Origin: Methanolobus sp. ZRKC5
Lineage (GTDB): Archaea; Halobacteriota; Methanosarcinia; Methanosarcinales; Methanosarcinaceae
Direction of reading: 5' to 3'
Assembly (NCBI RefSeq): GCF_038446525.1
Contig: NZ_CP151792.1
Coordinates: 2,232,001 to 2,296,000 of the forward strand
DNA: 64,000 bases
The notes beneath the pieces were generated by a model that saw only the letters and a list, made by a program, of their open reading frames with translations, was not told the DNA's origin and did no database searches. Of the stretch, positions 8,286 to 16,843 are shown piece after piece (the stretch's first letter is position 1; every line of letters begins with the position of its first letter). The position numbers were made by a program, and so were the translations under genes.

Positions 8286-10379
8286 ATGCTGGAAAAAATG
8301 TTCAATCCTAATATTGTAGCTGTAATAGGCGCTTCCAGAACAAAAGGAAAGGTAGGAAGAGCCGTACTTGAAAACCTGATGCAGAATAGTGATCTTAAGA
8401 TCATACCAATAAATCCCAACGTTGATGAGATACTAGGGATCCCATGTTATCATAATATTATGGATGTTCCGGATGATCAAAAGGCAGATCTTGCGGTGAT
8501 TGTTGTTCCGGCAAGAATGGTACCAACTTCTGTTGGTGAATGTGGCAAGGCCGGAATCAAAAATATAATTGTTATTTCTGCAGGTTTTAAAGAAGCCGGT
8601 GTTGAAGGTGCACGTTTTGAACGTGAGTGCGTATCTCTTTGTGACCAGTATGGCATGAAAATGATCGGTCCAAATTGCCTGGGTATTATAGATACTGCTT
8701 CAGGTCTTAATGCTTCTTTTGCAGCCAACATGGCTTATGAAGGAAACATCGCAATGATGTCTCAGTCAGGTGCAATATGTACTGTAACACTTGACTGGGC
8801 CGAGAGAATAGGGGTTGGTTTTTCAAAGTTCATAAGTCTTGGTAACAAGGCAGTACTTGCAGAGAATGATTTTTTAGAGTTGTTTGAAAATGACCCTTCA
8901 ACAGCAGTTATTGCAGCTTATCTTGAAGGTGTCAAGGACGGTCCGCAGTTCATTAAAATTGCACAGCGTGTATCCAAGTCAAAACCCATAATAATTGTCA
9001 AGTCAGGAAGAACATCTGTTGGTTCCAGGGCAGTGTCCTCACATACAGGTACACTGGCAGGCTCGGATGCAGCCTACAATGCAGCTTTTAAGCAGGCTGG
9101 TATCATACGTGCGGATTCGCTGGAAGAGATGCTTGATTACAGCCGTGCTTTTTCTGTCTGTCCATTACCGGAGGGCAGGAATATTGCTATAATCACAAAT
9201 GCAGGCGGTCTGGGTATTCTCACTGCGGATGCATGTTACAATTCGGGGCTTTCAATTGCTTCGTTTGAAGAAGCCACAGTTGAGAAATTACGGGAAAAAT
9301 TACCTCCGGCAGCTAACTTCTATGACCCGGTAGATGTACTTGGAGATGCAAGTGCTGATCTATACGTACATGCGCTAGATTCTGTTCTGGAAGATATCAA
9401 TGTCAATGGTATAATTGTCCTGTTATCTCCGCAGTCAATGGCGGATGTACCGGGTATTGCTGAAAAGGTAGCAGAGAAAATAAAACAGTCAAAGAAGCCG
9501 ATTCTATGTAATTTTGCAGGTGGTAACCGCATAGCTGCAGGTGAGGAAGTTCTCAACAGCTACGGAATTCCAAATTATTCATCTTCTGAAAGAGCAGTTG
9601 CGAGTATGAATGCTCTCTGTAATTATCAAAGTATAAAAAATCGTAAACAAGATCAACCGGAAATACAGGATTTTGACACTAAATTTGCCCGTTCGTTCAT
9701 AGATGGTGCAGCGTCGCAAAAAAGAAGGACACATGGTCTTGAATCCATGGATATACTCAAAGCCTATGACATCCCGGTTGTGGATTCAAGGATTGCAAAA
9801 ACACTTCCAGAAGCAATAAACGCGGCAGAAGATATGGGCTATCCCGTTGTCATGAAAATACTGTCTCCTGATATTTCGCACAAAACAGATGTTGGAGGCA
9901 TTCGCCTAAACCTTAAACATTCAGACGATATAGAACGTGCGTACAATTCCATGATGTCTGATGTGAGGCATTACATGCCGGATGCTACGGTTACCGGTGT
10001 GCAGCTCCAGCAGATGATAAGTGGGGGAAAAGAGGTAATCATAGGGATGGATAGGGATCCACAGTTTGGTCCTTTGTTAATGTTCGGTCTTGGGGGTACA
10101 TACGTTGAGTTCCTGAAGGATGTTTCGTTTGCAGTTGCCCCTATAACCGTTGCAGAGGCAAAACACATGGTATCTTCTATTAAGACCTATCCACTCATAG
10201 CAGGGGTTAGAGGAGAGGCATCATCAGACATTGATTCAATAATTAAGACCTTGCTAAAGGTTTCGCAATTGGTCACGGATTTCCCGGAGATACTGGAATT
10301 TGAAATTAATCCTTTAATGGTTATGCCCGAAGGTGAAGGGTGTGTTGCAATGGATATCAGGTTCACCCTGGATAGTTAA
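8286..10379 (+). CDS. Acetate/acyl-CoA ligase (ADP-forming), fused alpha-beta form
   Basis: The 697-aa protein should interconvert an acyl-CoA, ADP and phosphate with the free acid, CoA and ATP in the cytoplasm. It has an N-terminal CoA-binding Rossmann domain (VAVIGASRTKGKVGRAVLENL region, near residue 15), a central succinyl-CoA-synthetase-like flavodoxin domain with the likely phosphohistidine H253 in SSHTGTLAG, and a C-terminal ATP-grasp domain (PVVMKILSPDISHKTDVGGI region; EINPLMV near the end). Fused alpha and beta domains in one chain are common in this family. ATG 8286 is chosen because GGGAG at 8276-8280 sits 5 nt upstream; TTG 8244 has no such site. The next gene begins 20 nt later, probably in the same operon. 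Substrate could be acetate, a branched acid or an aryl acid; IorAB elsewhere in the window makes aryl-CoA, a possible substrate. Confidence 0.88.
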   Translation: MLEKMFNPNIVAVIGASRTKGKVGRAVLENLMQNSDLKIIPINPNVDEILGIPCYHNIMDVPDDQKADLAVIVVPARMVPTSVGECGKAGIKNIIVISAGFKEAGVEGARFERECVSLCDQYGMKMIGPNCLGIIDTASGLNASFAANMAYEGNIAMMSQSGAICTVTLDWAERIGVGFSKFISLGNKAVLAENDFLELFENDPSTAVIAAYLEGVKDGPQFIKIAQRVSKSKPIIIVKSGRTSVGSRAVSSHTGTLAGSDAAYNAAFKQAGIIRADSLEEMLDYSRAFSVCPLPEGRNIAIITNAGGLGILTADACYNSGLSIASFEEATVEKLREKLPPAANFYDPVDVLGDASADLYVHALDSVLEDINVNGIIVLLSPQSMADVPGIAEKVAEKIKQSKKPILCNFAGGNRIAAGEEVLNSYGIPNYSSSERAVASMNALCNYQSIKNRKQDQPEIQDFDTKFARSFIDGAASQKRRTHGLESMDILKAYDIPVVDSRIAKTLPEAINAAEDMGYPVVMKILSPDISHKTDVGGIRLNLKHSDDIERAYNSMMSDVRHYMPDATVTGVQLQQMISGGKEVIIGMDRDPQFGPLLMFGLGGTYVEFLKDVSFAVAPITVAEAKHMVSSIKTYPLIAGVRGEASSDIDSIIKTLLKVSQLVTDFPEILEFEINPLMVMPEGEGCVAMDIRFTLDS

Positions 10380-10399
10380 GAGTTTAAGGAGACGATAGT

Positions 10400-11479
10400 A
10401 TGGTTTCAATATTGATAAGTTCATCAGAAGAGTACTCGGGTAAGAGTTCTATATGTATGGGATTGGGGAAGATATTCCAGGATAGCGGTTTGAAAGTTGG
10501 TTATATGAAACCTGTGGGTAATCTCCTGATCGATGTACAGGGCTCCCTCACAGATGAAGATTCAGAAGGCATCAAAAAATTACTTGGGATAGAGGATCCG
10601 GCTAAGTACATAACTCCTATTCATTTGACAGATAGCCTCATTGATGACGCTCTGAAGGGTGTGAAAAAAGACCTTGACGAAAAACTTGTAGAGGCTTATT
10701 CTATAATATCGAAGGACAAGGATGTTGTCTTTGTAGAAGGCACAGGAGGCATTGGCGGTGGTGCTATGTATGGTCTTTCCGACCCGGAGATCGCCTCTAA
10801 ACTGGGTATGAAGATGCTTCTTGTAACACGTTTTGATTCAATTTCTGCAGTAGACCGTATATTGTGCGATATGCGCATCATCGGGGATGATAATATGCTC
10901 ACTGGCCTGGTGCTTAATGAAGTGCCCACTAATATGGAAGACAGAGTGTCTGAACTTGTGGTTCCATTCCTTGAGAAAAGAGGCATAAAGGTATTTGGTA
11001 CCATTCACGAAGACGACACCCTGCGTTCTGTCTTTATCTCAGAGATAGTTGAGGACCTTCATGCTGAGGTTCTTGTGGCACCACACAGACTGGACCAGCT
11101 TGTGGAGCACTATCTGGTGGGTGCAATGGAAGTTGGCTCTGCTATCAAGTACTTCAGGCGCCAACCTAACAGTGCAGTTATTACAGGTGGTGACAGGGCA
11201 GATCTGCATATGGCTGCCATTGAATCAAGGGTCAAGTGCCTGATACTTACAGGTAATATGCGCCCAAGTGGTGCGGTTCTTGCAAGTGCTGAGGAGGCAG
11301 ATATACCTGTTATCCTTGTACGCGGTGATACTATGAACACTATTGAGAGAATGGAGCACCTCATAGGGCATGCTCATATAAAACAGCAGGTCAAGCTGGA
11401 CAGAATCGTTGACCTTCTGGAAAATCATCTCGATATCCCTGCAATCGCAGAGAATATCGGCGTTGAACTTAAAAGGTAA
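10400..11479 (+). CDS. P-loop/DRTGG-domain protein (phosphotransacetylase N-terminal-like)
   Basis: The 359-aa protein resembles the non-catalytic N-terminal half of long phosphotransacetylases. It has a BioD/CobB-like P-loop domain (residues about 1-205; nucleotide loop SSEEYSGKSS at 8-17, then FVEGTGGIGG) and a DRTGG domain (about 215-325; ITGGDRADLHMAAIES, LILTGNMRPS). No phosphotransacetylase catalytic domain follows. ATG 10400 has a GGAGA site 8 nt upstream. It lies 20 nt after the ADP-forming acyl-CoA ligase, so a role in sensing or regulating acetyl-CoA and acetyl-phosphate metabolism is plausible inference. A hairpin after the stop separates it from the convergent acs. Confidence 0.8.
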   Translation: MVSILISSSEEYSGKSSICMGLGKIFQDSGLKVGYMKPVGNLLIDVQGSLTDEDSEGIKKLLGIEDPAKYITPIHLTDSLIDDALKGVKKDLDEKLVEAYSIISKDKDVVFVEGTGGIGGGAMYGLSDPEIASKLGMKMLLVTRFDSISAVDRILCDMRIIGDDNMLTGLVLNEVPTNMEDRVSELVVPFLEKRGIKVFGTIHEDDTLRSVFISEIVEDLHAEVLVAPHRLDQLVEHYLVGAMEVGSAIKYFRRQPNSAVITGGDRADLHMAAIESRVKCLILTGNMRPSGAVLASAEEADIPVILVRGDTMNTIERMEHLIGHAHIKQQVKLDRIVDLLENHLDIPAIAENIGVELKR

Positions 11480-11492
11480 TATAAAAGATGAA

Positions 11493-11518
11493 GGAGATTT
11501 TTAAATCTCCTGTTCTTC
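11493..11518. terminator. Bidirectional terminator between the DRTGG gene and acs
   Basis: GGAGATTT at 11493-11500 and AAATCTCC at 11503-11510 form a perfect 8-bp inverted repeat with a tiny loop. It lies between two convergent stop codons and can serve both strands. Confidence 0.7.
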
Positions 11519-11528
11519 TGTTTTGTGA

Positions 11529-13469
11529 TTATTTCAGCATCTTTGTTTTCTCTTTTAGTGTTTCCACAACAGCGGGGTCCTGTAGAGTAGTAACATCTCC
11601 TGGGTCCTTTTTATTTGCAATTGCTTTGAGTACTCTTCTCATAATCTTTCCGCTTCTTGTTTTGGGAAGATCATCTGAGAAGATTATCTGTTTGGGACGT
11701 GCAAAAGGTCCGATGTTCTTTGCAACATAGGCTGTGAGTTCTTTTTTAAGCTCATCACTTTCCTCTATGCCTGATTTGAGAGTAACGTAACAGTATATCA
11801 CTTCACCTCGAAGTTCATCTTCCTTTCCTACAACACCAGCTTCTGCAACCGAAGGATGTGATACGAGTATACTTTCGAATTCGGCACTTCCTATGCGATG
11901 GCCTGATACTTTGATAACGTCATCTACACGTCCTATTATCCAGAAATATCCATCCTCATCTCTTTTGGCACCATCTCCTGCGAAGTAGGTTTTATTGTCC
12001 CATTTGCTCCAATAAGTCTCAATGAAACGTTCCTCATTTCCCAAGACTGTACGGACCATGCTGGGCCAGGGTTTCAGAATTGCAAGATAGCCATTCTGGC
12101 CTGCAGGTACTTCATTGCCATTCTCATCCAAAACTGCCGCCTTGATTCCGGGCAGAGGCATTGTGGCACTTCCAGGTTTGGTAGTTGTTATTCCCGGCAG
12201 GGAAGATATCATTATCATTCCGGTCTCCGTCTGCCACCAGGTATCGAGTACAGGACATTTACCCATTCCTATGTTCTCGTGATACCACAGCCATGCACCC
12301 GGATTGATAGGTTCCCCTACAGAACCGATGAGTCTTAGTGTGGATATGTCATGCATTTGCGGCCAGGATTCTCCCCATTTCATAAACGTTCTGATGGCTG
12401 TAGGTGCGGTGTAAAGGATTGTTATCTTATGCCTCTCTATCATATTCCAGTACCTGTCCTTATCAGGATAATCGGGAGCACCTTCATACATTACAAGGGT
12501 TGTTCCATTTGACAGGGGACCGTAGACCAGATAGGAATGTCCTGTGATCCATCCGCAATCTGCGGTACACCAGTATATGTCTTCTTCTTTAAGGTCAAAA
12601 ACAAATTTTGTGGTAGTATGGGTTGCAACCATGTAGCCACCAGTTGTGTGCACAATTCCTTTTGGTTTGCCTGTGGTGCCGCTGGTATACATCAAAAATA
12701 GCATATCCTCTGAGTCCATGACCTCGGGGTCGCATGAACTATCGGAGTCTTTCATGACATCATGCCACCAGATATCTCTTCCTTCTTTCATGGAGATGTC
12801 ATTTCCATTGTGTTTTACCACTATGACCTTATCCAGAAGCCCACAAGAGCGAATCCCATCATCAACCTTGTTCTTTTGTTCAACTGTTTTTCCCCTGCGT
12901 GAGTATCCGTCACAGGTTATGAGGACCTTGCTATTTGCATTCCCTATTCTGGTGGCTAGTGACTCTCCTGAGAAGGCGGCAAAGACCACACTATGAGGTG
13001 CTCCTATACGTGCACATGCAAGCATGGCAATGACAACTTCAGGTATCATAGGAAGATATATAGTTACAATATTTCCTTTTCTGATTCCCATATCTTTAAG
13101 GACATTTGCAAAACGCGAAACCTCTTCCAGCAGTTCCTTGTAGGTGTATTTACGGATATCTCCGTTCTCACCTTCCCATATTATGGCAGTCTTATCAGCA
13201 CGCTGCTTCAGATTCACGTCAAGACAGTTGTAGCATGCATTTAGTTTGCCTCCGATGAACCATTTTGAATGGGGTGGCTCCCATTCCAGCACTTTGTCCC
13301 ATTTCTGATACCATTCAATACCATTGGCATTCTCTTCCCAGAAACTTTCCGGATCCTCTTCGGCTTTCCTGTATATATCAGGGTCGTTGACGATGGCATT
13401 TCTGGCAAAATCTTCCGGTGGTTTGAATCCGGTTATACTTTTTTGAGATTGATCTATGTTTTCTCCCAT
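11529..13469 (-). CDS. acs: Acetyl-CoA synthetase (AMP-forming)
   Basis: Converts acetate, CoA and ATP to acetyl-CoA, AMP and pyrophosphate in the cytoplasm. The 646-aa length is normal for Acs. Visible motifs are the nucleotide loop YTSGTTGKPKGIVH, WWQTETG, the hinge region YFAGDGAKRDEDGYFWIIGRVDD, and the C-terminal lysine motif KTRSGKIMRR, the usual acetylation site that silences Acs. GTG 13481 is possible, but ATG 13469 is preferred: the GGGTG just upstream fits as a ribosome binding site. It is convergent with the acyl-CoA ligase pair, so the cell has two routes between acetate and acetyl-CoA side by side. Confidence 0.94.
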   Translation of the reverse strand: MGENIDQSQKSITGFKPPEDFARNAIVNDPDIYRKAEEDPESFWEENANGIEWYQKWDKVLEWEPPHSKWFIGGKLNACYNCLDVNLKQRADKTAIIWEGENGDIRKYTYKELLEEVSRFANVLKDMGIRKGNIVTIYLPMIPEVVIAMLACARIGAPHSVVFAAFSGESLATRIGNANSKVLITCDGYSRRGKTVEQKNKVDDGIRSCGLLDKVIVVKHNGNDISMKEGRDIWWHDVMKDSDSSCDPEVMDSEDMLFLMYTSGTTGKPKGIVHTTGGYMVATHTTTKFVFDLKEEDIYWCTADCGWITGHSYLVYGPLSNGTTLVMYEGAPDYPDKDRYWNMIERHKITILYTAPTAIRTFMKWGESWPQMHDISTLRLIGSVGEPINPGAWLWYHENIGMGKCPVLDTWWQTETGMIMISSLPGITTTKPGSATMPLPGIKAAVLDENGNEVPAGQNGYLAILKPWPSMVRTVLGNEERFIETYWSKWDNKTYFAGDGAKRDEDGYFWIIGRVDDVIKVSGHRIGSAEFESILVSHPSVAEAGVVGKEDELRGEVIYCYVTLKSGIEESDELKKELTAYVAKNIGPFARPKQIIFSDDLPKTRSGKIMRRVLKAIANKKDPGDVTTLQDPAVVETLKEKTKMLK

Positions 13470-13614
13470 GATAGCACCCACATGACGGAAAAAAATATTC
13501 CTGTAATATCATTATATCAATTTGTTTATATGGTTTATCGTATGGGTATAAAAAAGATTGAAAAAGAAAGGGTGCTAAGACCCTGAAAGAGATACTAGAA
13601 AAATGAATGATGAT

Positions 13615-14178
13615 CTATTTCTTCATCATTTCGAGAACATCACAGACCTTGTTGATAGTGTCAACTGCGGTCTTCATACCTTCTTCATCCTCAGCAGCCG
13701 GCTTTTTGAGTATACCTCCAAAGTGTCCGCCATCGCCTACAACGATCATTCCGTGTATATGCATCCATTCATGTATTGTCTGGATGGTCTTCTCCTGCCC
13801 GCCGTTCCTTGAACCGCCAATTGCCATGGCAGCACCCAGTTTGTTGCTGAGCTTGAATCCCTGTCTCCTGTGTACGACACTCCTGTCACAAAGAGCTTTG
13901 AGCTGGGCTGTCATTGTTCCAAAGTAAACAGGTGATGATACTACGATTGCATCAGCCTCGACCAGTTTGTCATAAACGGGCTGCATATCATCATCAATAA
14001 CGCATTTTTCACCTTTAGCACAGACTCCGCATGCGGTACAGGGGGCAATTTTGGATGAGGATATGAATACTGCATCTGTTTCAAAACCTCTCTTGCTTGC
14101 TATGTCCAGCATTTTGTTAATTAATGTATCATTATTTTGGCCAGCTTTAGGGCTTCCTGATATTCCAAGTATCTTCAT
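13615..14178 (-). CDS. Iron-sulfur flavoprotein (Isf family)
   Basis: A 187-aa flavodoxin-fold redox protein expected to bind FMN and one 4Fe-4S cluster and to pass electrons from ferredoxin to oxidised acceptors; Isf proteins of Methanosarcina are linked to oxygen and peroxide defence. The FMN loop GISGSPKAGQNND lies near the N-terminus. The compact cluster motif CTACGVCAKGEKC has exactly the CX2CX2CX5C spacing of Isf. SSPVYFGTMTAQLKALCDR is the second flavin loop. ATG 14178 is chosen over the upstream start 14205 because GTGAT lies just before it and the family begins MKILGISGSP. It is transcribed in the same direction as acs, about 145 nt upstream of it, with AT-rich promoter-like sequence between. 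Confidence 0.88.
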   Translation of the reverse strand: MKILGISGSPKAGQNNDTLINKMLDIASKRGFETDAVFISSSKIAPCTACGVCAKGEKCVIDDDMQPVYDKLVEADAIVVSSPVYFGTMTAQLKALCDRSVVHRRQGFKLSNKLGAAMAIGGSRNGGQEKTIQTIHEWMHIHGMIVVGDGGHFGGILKKPAAEDEEGMKTAVDTINKVCDVLEMMKK

Positions 14179-14291
14179 ATGATCACACTGTGGAATTGGA
14201 AGCAAGGGATATTAGTTTTTGGCTTCATGCTCCTAATGGAAAAGGTATAATAAGATTAGTTCATTTAGACAAAAAATTAGATTACAAATGT

Positions 14292-14300
14292 CATTTATAT
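14292..14300 (+). promoter_or_regulatory. TATA-box candidate for pgk
   Basis: The stretch catttatat at 14292-14300 resembles an archaeal TATA box, about 65-70 nt before the TTG start of pgk. The gap between the divergent flavoprotein gene and pgk is short, so this is the most likely site for the pgk promoter. Confidence 0.4.
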
Positions 14301-14364
14301 CCTTACTAATAATTCTATATTGATCAATGGTCATTCAGGTTAAACTAAGCGCGGTGATGGAATT

Positions 14365-15597
14365 TTGACTACCGGGGACTATCTTACTATTGATGATTTT
14401 GATGTGGACGGCAAAACTATACTTGTGCGAGTGGATCTGAACACTCCGATGGATACCGAGGGTCATATTCTCGATGACATGAGGATAAAGAGTCATATAC
14501 CTACTATAAAAGATCTTGAAGATGCTAAAGTCGTGCTATTGGCTCACCAGAGCAGAGCGGGGAAAATGGATTTCACGACCATGAAACCCCATTCAATGCG
14601 CATGTCCCAGTATCTTGGAAAAGAAGTAAAGTATATTGATGATATCTTCGGTACATACGCAAGGTCATCTATTTCCTCCATGGAAAATGGTGATGTAATT
14701 TTACTTGAGAATGTAAGGTTCTATTCTGAAGAAAGCATGCAAAGGCCTGCAAGTGATCACGCAACCACACACATGGTGCGCAAACTCTCTCCACTCATTG
14801 ATATTTTTCTAAATGATGCGTTTGCAGTTTCTCACAGAAGCCATCTTTCGATAATGGGTTTTACTGAAAGTTTACCAACAGGTGCCGGCAGAGTAATGGA
14901 GAATGAAATAAGTTCTCTTGACAGGGGTATCAAAGGCGGTGAACGACCATGTATCTTTGTGCTTGGTGGAGCAAAGGTTGATGATTCCTTGAAAGTCGCG
15001 GAAAATGTACTTACCAATGGTGGTGCTGACCGTGTGCTTGTTACTGGTGTTGTTGCCAATGTTATGCTTGCAGCGGCAGGTGTTGCTATTGGCCAGGTGA
15101 ATCTGGATTTCATAGAGTCACAGGGGTATACGGACCAGATAGCAAGGGCAAAGCAGGTTCTGGACAAGTTCAATGGTAAGATCGGTTATCCAATAGATGT
15201 TGCTTTTAATGATGATGGCAAACGGGTTGAGGCTAACGTGAGTGAACTGCCGAATGTTAACCTGCCAATAAATGATATTGGTCTTGAGACCATAGTTGCT
15301 TTTTCCGAAGAAATTAAGAATGCAAAAACCGTTGTTCTCAACGGTCCTGCCGGTCTGTCTGAGATTGAACTGTTTGCACTAGGCACACATGAGATAATCA
15401 AGGCAGCAATAAATTCCGAGTATTCTATTGCTGGTGGCGGACACATTTCTGCAGAGATCAGGAACCTTGGTTACGAGGATGATTTCTCGCACTTAAGCAC
15501 AGGTGGCGGCGCATGTATTGACTACCTTGCAGGCGATGCTCTGGCGGGAATAGAAGCTCTGAAGACCGCAGCCATACGATACAGACTTAACAGATAA
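14365..15597 (+). CDS. pgk: Phosphoglycerate kinase
   Basis: Transfers phosphate between 1,3-bisphosphoglycerate and ADP in glycolysis or, in a methanogen, mainly the reverse gluconeogenic direction. The 410-aa archaeal-type protein shows VRVDLNTPMD, LAHQSRAGKMD, LLENVRFYS, FVLGGAKVDDSLKV, the nucleotide loop NGPAGLSE, and the C-terminal IAGGGHISAEI and STGGGACIDYL. The start is TTG 14365, supported by GGTGATGG at 14353-14360 and by the family N-terminus. The AMMECR1 gene follows about 40 nt later and may be co-transcribed. Confidence 0.95.
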   Translation: MTTGDYLTIDDFDVDGKTILVRVDLNTPMDTEGHILDDMRIKSHIPTIKDLEDAKVVLLAHQSRAGKMDFTTMKPHSMRMSQYLGKEVKYIDDIFGTYARSSISSMENGDVILLENVRFYSEESMQRPASDHATTHMVRKLSPLIDIFLNDAFAVSHRSHLSIMGFTESLPTGAGRVMENEISSLDRGIKGGERPCIFVLGGAKVDDSLKVAENVLTNGGADRVLVTGVVANVMLAAAGVAIGQVNLDFIESQGYTDQIARAKQVLDKFNGKIGYPIDVAFNDDGKRVEANVSELPNVNLPINDIGLETIVAFSEEIKNAKTVVLNGPAGLSEIELFALGTHEIIKAAINSEYSIAGGGHISAEIRNLGYEDDFSHLSTGGGACIDYLAGDALAGIEALKTAAIRYRLNR

Positions 15598-15635
15598 GAT
15601 AATAAGTTCCTGTGAAGAGTGAAAGGAGCTTTATT

Positions 15636-16271
15636 ATGGGTGAAGGGGTAAAATTACTTGCAAATACCGAAGGTCAGGCAGCTGTTCAGCTTGCCAGAGA
15701 TGCTATTGAAACCTATTTGAGGACCGGTGAGATGATCGATGGCTCTGAGATACAGCTTCCTGAAATATTCAATGAGGTTCGCGGAGTCTTTGTGACCCTA
15801 ACGGTAAATGGAGACCTGCGAGGTTGTATCGGTCATCCGTATGCAGATTCTCCACTCAGGTATGCTATCACGGATTCCGCCCTTTCTGCCGCTCTGCGAG
15901 ACCCTCGATTTCCCCCTGTGCATGTTAGTGAAATGAGCAGCATTGTCGTTGAAGTGACCATTCTCACCAGACCTGAACTTGTCGATGTCCCGCCAAAGGA
16001 CCTTCCGTCTTCTATTAAGATAGGAAAACATGGGCTCATAGTCAAAAGCGGTTACAGGCAGGGTTTGCTTTTGCCACAAGTGGCACCGGAAAATGACTTT
16101 GATGAGATCGAGTTCCTGAATCACACATGCATGAAAGCAGGTCTGCCACATGATGCCTGGGTGACAGGTGCAGAAGTGTATTCTTTTGAAGGGCAGATAT
16201 TCTCTGAAAAAGAGCCTAATGGGGAGATCGTTGAAAAAGATTTCAACGATAAAGCGTGTTCAAGTAAGTAA
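15636..16271 (+). CDS. AMMECR1 domain protein
   Basis: A 211-aa soluble protein of the widespread AMMECR1 family, whose biochemical role is unresolved. The family signature is visible: [25 protein letters not shown] region, [36 protein letters not shown] and the Cys in [13 protein letters not shown] 15636 is preferred to GTG 15612 because GGAG at 15625-15628 is at good spacing. It lies just after pgk in the same direction. In archaea it often stands beside MEMO family genes; none is seen here. Confidence 0.9.
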   Translation: MGEGVKLLANTEGQAAVQLARDAIETYLRTGEMIDGSEIQLPEIFNEVRGVFVTLTVNGDLRGCIGHPYADSPLRYAITDSALSAALRDPRFPPVHVSEMSSIVVEVTILTRPELVDVPPKDLPSSIKIGKHGLIVKSGYRQGLLLPQVAPENDFDEIEFLNHTCMKAGLPHDAWVTGAEVYSFEGQIFSEKEPNGEIVEKDFNDKACSSK

Positions 16272-16302
16272 GATTCGAATCAATTTTCAATTCTTTTTTA
16301 AT

Positions 16303-16731
16303 TTAAAGATAATTTTCCATTACTTTAAGAATTCCTTCAACATCCCTCTCAAGTGCATCAACCGATATTCCCATCATGAGATTGATAATGCCTTCATCTC
16401 CGAAAGTCCTGAAATCGGTTTTTAGCCCAAGTACCGGCATCCCTTTTGCATAGGCATATCCCATTTCCCATGCAGTTCCTGAGTCTACGTCACTGCCACC
16501 ATCAAGTACTGCCAGCACGATGTCAGATTCATCTATCCCACGGACATCATTTTCAAAAATAATTCTCTGCCTGTCTTCCATGCGATTGAATTCCGTGTCG
16601 TTCCCATCCTCCTGCGGAAGGAATACAGCGAACCCCATTTCCACCAGCCTGTCCCTTAGCAGTATGTTGAAATCCCTCTCTGCCTGTGAAAAAAGTGGCC
16701 CTGCTAAGTATATCTGTTTTTTATCATCCAT
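16303..16731 (-). CDS. Nucleoside 2-deoxyribosyltransferase-like protein
   Basis: A 142-aa protein of the nucleoside 2-deoxyribosyltransferase fold, whose known members cleave or exchange the N-glycosidic bond of nucleosides or nucleotides. Motifs are IYLAGPLFSQAERDFN near the start, a central DIVLAVLDGGSDVDSGTAWEMGYAYA with the expected acidic residues, and MPVLGLKTDFRTFG. The family length is normal. It may be nucleotide-pool sanitation, which is inference. Convergent with the AMMECR1 gene; no strong terminator is visible in the 31-nt gap. Confidence 0.85.
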   Translation of the reverse strand: MDDKKQIYLAGPLFSQAERDFNILLRDRLVEMGFAVFLPQEDGNDTEFNRMEDRQRIIFENDVRGIDESDIVLAVLDGGSDVDSGTAWEMGYAYAKGMPVLGLKTDFRTFGDEGIINLMMGISVDALERDVEGILKVMENYL

Positions 16732-16843
16732 TATTTTCCCGTCCTTTAATTAAGAGAAATGTATATTGTCAGTCTGGTTAATAATAGTGTTGTAAGCAGG
16801 GTGAAAATAATCTAAATTATTGAAGTTGATTGAGAATCGATCA

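Noticed and set aside
16268-16282. gattcgaatc, like a tRNA T-arm
   Set aside because: No acceptor or anticodon arms around it; just a short palindrome between two genes.
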